Below, in pieces: positions 6,794-11,827 of a stretch of 11,827 bases of DNA (its first letter is position 1; the number at the start of each line of letters is the position of its first letter). Source of the DNA: Candidatus Omnitrophica bacterium UBA1562 (GTDB lineage: Bacteria; Omnitrophota; Gorgyraeia; Gygaellales; Profunditerraquicolaceae); the NCBI GenBank assembly GCA_002322525.1, contig DCOU01000011.1:1-11827 (forward strand). The letters run 5' to 3'. The position numbers and the translations under genes were made by a program. The notes beneath the pieces are model-generated. The model saw only the letters and a program-made list of their open reading frames with translations. It had not been told where the DNA came from and made no database searches.

Positions 6794-7719
6794 ATTTTAC
6801 CTCCCCAAAAAAATAGTTTATCCAGCAGGAGCCCTGCGCTGAGTAACAATCCAATGATAGAATGTAATCCAATTGTTGAGGAATTTGCGGGTAATAATTC
6901 GTAAATTCTCTCGAAATTCTTTTTAGATGTTATATAGGCTCTTAAAGCCAAAGGCAGGCTTAAGAATATAATTAACGAAATAAAGGGCAAGAATTTGAAT
7001 ATCATCAAGGCAGTTATTGCCAGGTATACGCTTGCCAATAAAATATGGTATAAAATTACTGCCTTTTTCTTACCCAAGATTACTACCAATGTCCTTTTGC
7101 CTACGGTTTTATCTGCCTCGTAGTCGGGAAATTCATTTATGAACAAAACTAAAGCAATCAAGATCCCCACCGGAATGGAAATCAAAAACACTTTAAATGA
7201 TAAAGTCTGTGCTTGGACATAATATGAACCCAATACCATCAAAGGCCCAAAACCAATTCCTACTGCCAACTCGCCAGAACTTCCATAACCAATGCGAAAT
7301 GGCTTAGCCGTGTAAAAGAATCCTAAAAATACTCCCACGATACCTAAAATAAGAATTATATTGCTGCCACACAGATAATTTAGATAAAGCCCAATTCCGC
7401 TACCCAGGATAAAGGAAACTAAAGAAGCATATAAAATCTTCTTAGGTGCAATAAGTCCATCTTGAATTACCCTGCTGCCTCCGCTAAAAGGAGTGGGATT
7501 AGGATTTTTCTCATCGCACCCCCAGAGGTGATCAAAATAATCATTAGCTAAATTTGTGCCGATATGGATAAGCAAGGCACCAACCATCGCTAACCAAAAT
7601 CGCGGCCACATAAACTTATCTGTATCATACCAAGCAAGTATCGAACCTAAAGTGACCGGAATTATCGTGGCAGTAAAAAATGGTATACGTATAGCTTTTA
7701 ACCAAACCTTAAAGTTCAT
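6784..7719 (-). CDS. menA: 1,4-dihydroxy-2-naphthoate polyprenyltransferase (MenA/UbiA family, DmkA-like)
   Basis: This integral membrane enzyme attaches a polyprenyl tail to 1,4-dihydroxy-2-naphthoate, giving demethylmenaquinone. The 311-residue protein has about eight or nine hydrophobic helices. Both Asp-rich UbiA motifs are present: NDYFDHLWGCDE (59-70, with N59, D60, D63, D69) and NEFPDYEADKTVGKRTL (195-211, with D199, D203, K204). PFSGGSRVIQDGLI (77-90) is the MenA-type signature. The ATG at 7719 overlaps the end of the upstream FlxA-like gene by 11 bases, and the gene overlaps the polyprenyl synthase downstream by 10. No menG/ubiE methyltransferase is in the window, so the local product would be demethylmenaquinone unless it is methylated by an enzyme encoded elsewhere. 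In the Listeria locus the counterpart is DmkA. Confidence 0.92.
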   Translation of the reverse strand: MNFKVWLKAIRIPFFTATIIPVTLGSILAWYDTDKFMWPRFWLAMVGALLIHIGTNLANDYFDHLWGCDEKNPNPTPFSGGSRVIQDGLIAPKKILYASLVSFILGSGIGLYLNYLCGSNIILILGIVGVFLGFFYTAKPFRIGYGSSGELAVGIGFGPLMVLGSYYVQAQTLSFKVFLISIPVGILIALVLFINEFPDYEADKTVGKRTLVVILGKKKAVILYHILLASVYLAITALMIFKFLPFISLIIFLSLPLALRAYITSKKNFERIYELLPANSSTIGLHSIIGLLLSAGLLLDKLFFWGGKICS

Positions 7720-8536
7720 ATCGAAGAGTTTTTAATTGTGCATAGCTAAATACCGGGCCATCCTTACAGACATAGAGATTACCGATATTGCATCTTCCGC
7801 ATTTTCCCAGGCCACATTTCATCTTCATCTCCAAAGTAGTAATTATTGCTTCAGGACAAAATCCTATTTTTAGAAGAACTGGCATAGTATATTTAATCAT
7901 TATGGGCGGGCCGCAGACTATCGCCACGCTATCCTGACAAGTTGGCTTTAATTGCTCTAAGATTTTTGGCACCACCCCTACCATACAGGTCCAGTTTTCT
8001 TCCTGACAATCAACCGTTAAATAAAGCTTGGTATCCCTTGCCTTCTCCCAAGCTTGATATTCGTCTTTGTAGACTAAGTCTTTAGATGTTCTTGCTCCAT
8101 TGACAATAGTAACGCTCTTAAAATTATTTCTATTATCCAGGCAATAATTTATGAGAGAGCGCAGAGGCGCCAGGCCAATCCCTCCTGCCACAAACAAAAG
8201 ATTTTTATTCTTTAAATCTTCAATTGGGAATCCATTGCCATAAGGGCCTCTGATCCCCACTGTATCGCCGGTATCTAACTCGTGTAATGCTTGAGTAATC
8301 TTGCCCATTCTTTTAACGCTACACTCTATGCCTGATTTACGCGTAGGGGAATTAGATATGCAAAACGGCGCCTCGCCTTCACCAAAAATAGAAAATTCTA
8401 CAAATTGTCCCGGCTTGTGATCAAAAGAATCCTCGACTGCTTGATCTTTAAATTTCAACTTAAATGTTTTTATATCCGGCGTCTCTTGTTTGATATCAAC
8501 GATCTCAGCTAAATGTGGCAAGTAAATATTTTTCAT
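7709..8536 (-). CDS. flxA: FAD/NAD(P)-binding [2Fe-2S] oxidoreductase subunit (FlxA / HydG / AsrB-like)
   Basis: The 275-residue protein belongs to the ferredoxin-NADP reductase superfamily and is the subunit that meets NAD(P)H. The FAD domain spans about 5-105, with PGQFVEFSI (42-50) and EAPFCISNSPT (55-65) in place of the classic RxYS, as is usual in the HydG branch. The nucleotide domain begins with FVAGGIGLAPLRSLI (115-129) and ends near VCGPPIMIK (207-215). The C-terminus carries a [2Fe-2S] site with C241, C246, C249 and C257. With the HydB-like gene one base upstream it forms the pair seen in sulfhydrogenases, anaerobic sulfite reductase and Flx complexes. HdrA and FlxD neighbours favour the Flx reading. 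NADH versus NADPH preference cannot be told. Confidence 0.88.
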   Translation of the reverse strand: MKNIYLPHLAEIVDIKQETPDIKTFKLKFKDQAVEDSFDHKPGQFVEFSIFGEGEAPFCISNSPTRKSGIECSVKRMGKITQALHELDTGDTVGIRGPYGNGFPIEDLKNKNLLFVAGGIGLAPLRSLINYCLDNRNNFKSVTIVNGARTSKDLVYKDEYQAWEKARDTKLYLTVDCQEENWTCMVGVVPKILEQLKPTCQDSVAIVCGPPIMIKYTMPVLLKIGFCPEAIITTLEMKMKCGLGKCGRCNIGNLYVCKDGPVFSYAQLKTLRYEL

Positions 8537-8537
8537 T

Positions 8538-9530
8538 TTATACTGGCGCCTTATCTACGATTTCAGATATATCTATCTTTACCGGGCAATATCTAATACA
8601 CCTTCCGCATCCCACGCAAAGATTCTCGCCAAAATTCTTTTTAAAATAATCAAATTTATGAAAAACTCTCTGGCGATAGCGTTCTTTTTTTGTCGGGCGA
8701 GGATTTTCTCCGGAGGCCTGAAGAGTAAAATCAACAAACGCACAGCCATCATAGCAACGCAGCCGGCGCCTCTGTTCATCCACTAAATCAAAACAGTGGC
8801 ATGTAGGACACAGAAATGTACATATACCGCAACTTAAACAAGATTTTGAAACCTGCTCCCAATAGGGGTCTTCAAAAACTTTATCTAAGTCTTCCGGCGC
8901 CTTTATCTTAGTCTTCACCAGATCTTTTCTTTTTTCTTTATCTTGCTGCCAATGTTTTTTCTCTTCTTCGCTTGGCTCATTACCAATACTGCCTAAAATT
9001 TCCTTTCCTTTATCCGTGATAATCTCCAAAATAAACTTACCATCTCTATCGAATAAAATTGCATCTGTGCCTTGAGATTCTACATTAGAACCCCCCATAG
9101 AGGTACAAAAACAGTTCCTATCCGGCTTTGCGCAGGATAAACCAATAATCACTGTTCTATTGCGATTATTGACATAGAACTCATCTTTATACTCTGAGTT
9201 ATATACCTTATCTAATAATTCCAGCCCTTTTGTCTCGCAAGGCCGCACGCCGATAATAATTCTCTTAGTTTTAGTTAACGCAATTTCTTCTAAAGAGTTT
9301 TTGCTATCTTTATATTGGCATTTAAAAAACCATTCTGACGGGTTCAAAAATAATTTTTTTACCGGCTCGGTGGTAAAACCCTCGCCTAAATATAAATCTT
9401 GCGGATTCTTTATTGTTTCATAAAAAATACCTCTATTAGTTAATTCTTTTGGGCCGATGACTTCGAAATCCTGCAAAAGATAATTTAGCAGTTTATATAA
9501 TTCTTCTTTAGTAACAATTTTTTGTATCAT
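8538..9530 (-). CDS. flxB: 4Fe-4S dicluster protein (FlxB / HydB / AsrA-like)
   Basis: The 330-residue protein passes electrons between the FAD/NAD(P) subunit and its partners. The N-terminal domain (about 1-180) contains GVRPCETKGLELLDK (94-108) and a Cys group CAKPDRNCFC (C133, C140, C142). The C-terminal part has two ferredoxin clusters: C231, C234, C237, C241 and C305, C308, C311, C315. A C-x-C pair (C244, C246) lies between them, and the first set ends in CPTCHCF. The RCYDGCAFVDFTLQASG stretch (258-274) is typical of the HydB/AsrA group. It starts inside the FlxC-like gene (ATGA overlap) and ends one base before the FlxA-like gene. No hydrogenase catalytic subunit is present, so a sulfhydrogenase is unlikely. 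Confidence 0.88.
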   Translation of the reverse strand: MIQKIVTKEELYKLLNYLLQDFEVIGPKELTNRGIFYETIKNPQDLYLGEGFTTEPVKKLFLNPSEWFFKCQYKDSKNSLEEIALTKTKRIIIGVRPCETKGLELLDKVYNSEYKDEFYVNNRNRTVIIGLSCAKPDRNCFCTSMGGSNVESQGTDAILFDRDGKFILEIITDKGKEILGSIGNEPSEEEKKHWQQDKEKRKDLVKTKIKAPEDLDKVFEDPYWEQVSKSCLSCGICTFLCPTCHCFDLVDEQRRRLRCYDGCAFVDFTLQASGENPRPTKKERYRQRVFHKFDYFKKNFGENLCVGCGRCIRYCPVKIDISEIVDKAPV

Positions 9531-10411
9531 TTAATCCAGTCTCCCGGATCATCCTTATCAAAAGAGGCAAGAAGCGGCTTCTGTTCTACATTTGCGCCTG
9601 CCTCATATTTAAATAATTCCTTTATGTCTTTCTCTATCTTCTTATTTAACTCCCGCAAAGGTATGCCTACGGGGCAGACTCTTTCGCATTCGCCGCAATC
9701 TATGCATCGACCTCCCAGATGTATTGCACGTATCAGATTCCAGGAAAGATTCCCTTTTAAATTCGCTCCTTTAGAAAACCAGGCCGGCATGGCCTGGTCT
9801 GCCACGCATTTAGGGCAATAACACATAGGGCATACCTGCCTGCAGGCGTAACAACGGATACATCGGGAGAATTCCTCTTCCCAAAATTTTAAACGCTCTA
9901 AGCTAGACCTCACCTCAAGTTTTCGCACAGATTCATATTCATCCTTATCTTCTGATATTTTTCCTTTCTTCTCTTTATCTTTAAACAGATAGTCACAAAT
10001 AGAAGGTGTTGAGGATTTGCAACTTTTGCATTTTACCCCAAAAGTAGCTGATTCTTGGATATCTTTTGCGCCTAAACGCAATCTTTTCTCATCAATTACC
10101 CCTGAGCACTCTACGCCGATGATATATACATTTTCCCGCCTTAATTGATTCTCCTGCAAGAGAACAACTATTGACCTTACATCGCAAGGCTTGGCAATTA
10201 TCCCTATTTTTTGGCCCGCATAGTCCTTTAAGTAATTAGCCAAATTATACACACAGTAAACATCCCAGATTAATTTATCAACATCCTCTTCCCTATCCAC
10301 AAAACAAGGCATGGCTAATACTCCATCAGATGCCCTTTGATAGCCAATAATCAAATCCACCTGCTTATTTTTTAATAATTCTCTTGCTTTAATCTTTAAT
10401 TCGTCAATCAT
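9527..10411 (-). CDS. flxC: 4Fe-4S iron-sulfur protein, Flx-type (FlxC-like; FrhB-like N-terminal domain)
   Basis: The 294-residue protein has an N-terminal domain with GYQRASDGVLAMPCF (23-37) and IIAKPCDVRSIVVLL (71-85), resembling the F420-hydrogenase beta-subunit type fold, then CKSCKSS (C128, C131). The C-terminal part has two ferredoxin clusters: C184, C187, C190, C194, with extra C197, C199 and C202, and C236, C239, C242, C246. It parallels the next gene (FlxB-like): both have a K/R-P-C-D/E motif in the N-terminal domain and two clusters at the C-terminus, so the two are probably distant paralogues. The start overlaps the FlxD-like gene by 8 bases and the end overlaps the FlxB-like gene by 4. 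The likely job is an electron wire in the HdrA/Flx complex. The exact subunit name is less certain than the family. Confidence 0.82.
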   Translation of the reverse strand: MIDELKIKARELLKNKQVDLIIGYQRASDGVLAMPCFVDREEDVDKLIWDVYCVYNLANYLKDYAGQKIGIIAKPCDVRSIVVLLQENQLRRENVYIIGVECSGVIDEKRLRLGAKDIQESATFGVKCKSCKSSTPSICDYLFKDKEKKGKISEDKDEYESVRKLEVRSSLERLKFWEEEFSRCIRCYACRQVCPMCYCPKCVADQAMPAWFSKGANLKGNLSWNLIRAIHLGGRCIDCGECERVCPVGIPLRELNKKIEKDIKELFKYEAGANVEQKPLLASFDKDDPGDWIK

Positions 10412-10838
10412 GCTTTTTATCGTTTGATTTGTTGGGTCCTGCCTGTTTAATCTCCTGCACTAATTCTTTTATTAATTTAGACCACTTATCCCCCTCGGAA
10501 GCAGAAACCCAGGACATCTGAAAACGTCTTGAATCAATCCCTAAATACTCAAGTAGCCTTTTTAAAATAGCGAATCTTCTGCGGGCATAGAAGTTCCCTT
10601 CAGAATAATGGCAATCGCCGATGTGGCAACCTGAAATCAAAACACCGTCAGCGCCGTCCATCAGGCACTTTAAAACGAATAAAGGGTTTACCCTGCCTGA
10701 ACAAGGGACCCTGATAATCCTTATGTTAGGCGGATACTCGATACGGGAAGTCCCCGCCAAATCCGCGCCGGCATAACTACACCAATTGCAAAGAAAACCG
10801 ACTATCTTAGGCTCCCTATCTTCTTTGTTCTCTTTCAT
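10404..10838 (-). CDS. flxD: Hydrogenase iron-sulfur subunit, MvhD/FlxD-like
   Basis: I chose the ATG at 10838, giving 144 residues. It forms a 4-base ATGA overlap with the HdrA stop, and the MvhD-family homology begins soon after it (IVGFLCNWCSYAGADLAG). A longer frame reaching 10919 would only add a non-homologous stretch inside hdrA. The family carries a [2Fe-2S] cluster; candidate ligands are the Cys residues of FLCNWC, VPCSG, LKCLMDG and SGCHIGDCHY. SGCHIGDCHYSEGN followed by RRRFAILKRLLEYLGID is the strongest signature. MvhD-type proteins transfer electrons to HdrA, here encoded immediately upstream and likely co-translated with it. In Flx systems the same protein links FlxABC to HdrA. 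Confidence 0.92.
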   Translation of the reverse strand: MKENKEDREPKIVGFLCNWCSYAGADLAGTSRIEYPPNIRIIRVPCSGRVNPLFVLKCLMDGADGVLISGCHIGDCHYSEGNFYARRRFAILKRLLEYLGIDSRRFQMSWVSASEGDKWSKLIKELVQEIKQAGPNKSNDKKHD

Positions 10839-11827
10839 AGCGCTTCTATCTCTTCCATTATCTGTATATTTGAAAAACCTTCCAAATCTATAGCTGACAT
10901 GCGGCAGACAGCAGTGCAATTACCACAACCAGTGCAAACCCCCTCAATAACTTCAGCCACCACTCGCTTTCTTTTTTGCATCCTATCTTCTATTTCTTTT
11001 GCTTCTATAGCGCTAAATGGACAAGCCTTAATACATGCCTGGCAACCTGAGCATAAATTATTATCTACTTTGGCAATCAATGGCTCCCCTTCTAATTTAT
11101 CCTGGATTAGGAGTCCTAATGCCTTAACTGAAGCAGCTGATGCGGTAGCTACAGTATCCGGTATATCCTTAGGTGACTGACAAGCTCCAGTAAGAAATAT
11201 GCCGCTGGTAATAGTCTCAACCGGAGCAAGCTTTGGATGCGCCTCTGTATATAATTTATTCTGGTCATAAGGAATATGCAGCATCTGAGCGAGTTCTGCC
11301 GCATCCGGATTAGCCACTAAGCCGCTAGCCAAAACTACTAAATCTGCCTTTATTTCAATTTGCGCTCCGCTTAGGGTATCAGCACCCCTTACGATAAGTT
11401 TCTCTGCCTTTTCAAAGATACGGGAAACCCTGCCTCTTAAATAGACTGCGCCGTATTCCTCTTGCACCTTCTTTACGAACTCTTCGTAATTTTTCCCTGC
11501 GGCTCTTATGTCGATGTAAAACACATACGCCTGAGCGTCTTTATTATGTTCTTTAAGTAAAAGCGCGTGTTTTGCAGTATACATACAACAAAGCCTTGAA
11601 CAATAAGGCACGCCTTTCTGTTCATCGCGCGAGCCTACGCATTGAATAAAAACTACATCGTGCGCCTCTTTACCGTCTGAAGGCCGGATAATCTTTCCTC
11701 CTGTAGGGCCTGAGGAATTTACCATACGTTCAAAGTGCAGACCGGTAATTACATCTTTAAATTTTCCGTAACCATATTCACCATATACAGAATGGTCGAA
11801 TTGGGTAAAACCTGTGGCCACAATAAT
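10835..11827 (-). CDS. hdrA: HdrA-like heterodisulfide reductase subunit A, C-terminal part (5' end outside the window)
   Basis: The frame is open to the window edge, and the residues before a GTG at 11821 read II-V-A-T-G, the conserved flavoprotein motif (IIVATGF). So the gene continues upstream and that GTG is not the start. About 330 residues are visible, roughly the second half of a family usually near 650. Seen here are the HdrA motif CVGSRDE...VPYCSRLCCMYTAKHA (Cys at 61, 74, 78 and 79 of the visible part), an FAD-binding C-terminal portion (LVVLASGLVAN; GIFLTGACQSPKDIPDTV) and two ferredoxin clusters (C257, C260, C263, C267 and C296, C299, C302, C306). HdrA carries the FAD thought to bifurcate electrons in Hdr complexes. 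HdrB and HdrC are not visible here and could lie upstream, so bifurcation is not proven. Confidence 0.93.
   Translation of the reverse strand: MIVATGFTQFDHSVYGEYGYGKFKDVITGLHFERMVNSSGPTGGKIIRPSDGKEAHDVVFIQCVGSRDEQKGVPYCSRLCCMYTAKHALLLKEHNKDAQAYVFYIDIRAAGKNYEEFVKKVQEEYGAVYLRGRVSRIFEKAEKLIVRGADTLSGAQIEIKADLVVLASGLVANPDAAELAQMLHIPYDQNKLYTEAHPKLAPVETITSGIFLTGACQSPKDIPDTVATASAASVKALGLLIQDKLEGEPLIAKVDNNLCSGCQACIKACPFSAIEAKEIEDRMQKRKRVVAEVIEGVCTGCGNCTAVCRMSAIDLEGFSNIQIMEEIEAL

Noticed and set aside
8579..8779. Minus-strand frame of 66 codons
   Set aside because: It lies wholly inside the FlxB-like gene in another frame and has no recognisable domain.
7709..9530. Anaerobic sulfite reductase (AsrAB) or sulfhydrogenase (HydBG)
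   Set aside because: The two proteins are related to both, but no AsrC sirohaem subunit and no NiFe hydrogenase subunits are present, while HdrA and an MvhD-like protein are.
9778..9798. GC-rich hairpin with 8-base arms in the FlxC-like gene
   Set aside because: It lies within a conserved coding stretch (DQAMPAW) and can be explained by codon choice.
9522..9821. Plus-strand open frames here and at 1231-1434, 2969-3202, 4472-4756, 5105-5287 and 10899-11180
   Set aside because: Each lies opposite a well-supported minus-strand gene and none shows a known domain or a convincing ribosome site.
10839..10919. Longer N-terminus for the FlxD-like protein, starting at 10919
   Set aside because: The extra 27 residues lie inside hdrA in another frame and have no family similarity. 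The ATG at 10838 gives an ATGA overlap and begins just before the conserved domain.
11819..11821. GTG as a start codon for the HdrA-like gene
   Set aside because: The two codons before it encode Ile-Ile and complete the IIVATG flavoprotein motif, so the gene runs past the window edge.
1..11827. CRISPR arrays, tRNA or rRNA genes, insertion sequences
   Set aside because: No regularly spaced repeats, cloverleaf or rRNA-like stretches, transposase genes or terminal inverted repeats were seen. Nearly all of the window is coding.

Overview
The window is one unbroken run of fifteen genes, all on the minus strand, so transcription runs from the high-numbered end to the low-numbered end. The DNA is AT-rich and uses the standard code. 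Genes are packed with overlaps of 4 to 11 bases or gaps of a few dozen bases. A signal-peptide-bearing beta-barrel porin points to a diderm (Gram-negative type) bacterium. The soluble HdrA/Flx iron-sulfur enzymes point to an anaerobe. An uncultured lineage such as Omnitrophota would fit, but this is inference from gene style; Elusimicrobiota, Nitrospirota or Desulfobacterota cannot be excluded.

Region 1 (about 7709-11827) is a cytoplasmic electron-transfer module: the C-terminal half of an HdrA-type flavin/iron-sulfur subunit (cut by the window edge), an MvhD/FlxD-type small iron-sulfur protein, two related [4Fe-4S] proteins (FlxC- and FlxB-like) and an FAD/NAD(P)-binding [2Fe-2S] protein (FlxA/HydG-like). 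Together they resemble the FlxABCD-Hdr NADH dehydrogenases of strict anaerobes, which exchange electrons between NADH, ferredoxin and another partner.

Region 2 (about 4102-7719) follows with overlapping reading frames. It holds a UbiA/MenA prenyltransferase, a polyprenyl diphosphate synthase, a membrane-anchored NusG-domain-II protein and a membrane protein that fuses a Gx-transporter (Hpre_diP_synt_I) domain to an EcfT/CbiQ domain. This is the gene content of the flavin-based extracellular electron transfer (FLEET/EET) locus of Listeria: DmkA, DmkB, EetA, EetB and FmnA, with the last two apparently fused.

Region 3 (about 588-4036) adds an outer-membrane porin with a coiled-coil N-terminus, ApbE (FAD:protein FMN transferase), an exported FMN-binding-domain protein carrying the SGAT flavinylation site, and a four-helix membrane protein with histidines. 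Region 4 (1-557) is a single-domain response regulator and the first 50 residues of a probable membrane-bound sensor kinase.

Read together, the window looks like a diderm version of FLEET. Cytoplasmic reductant would be handled by HdrA/Flx instead of the usual Ndh2, a dedicated demethylmenaquinone-type quinone would be made in the membrane, and electrons would pass to a covalently flavinylated periplasmic carrier. The ECF-like protein would supply the flavin and ApbE would attach it. The terminal acceptor, the membrane quinol oxidase and the connection between the soluble Flx complex and the quinone are not shown by the sequence and are the open questions.
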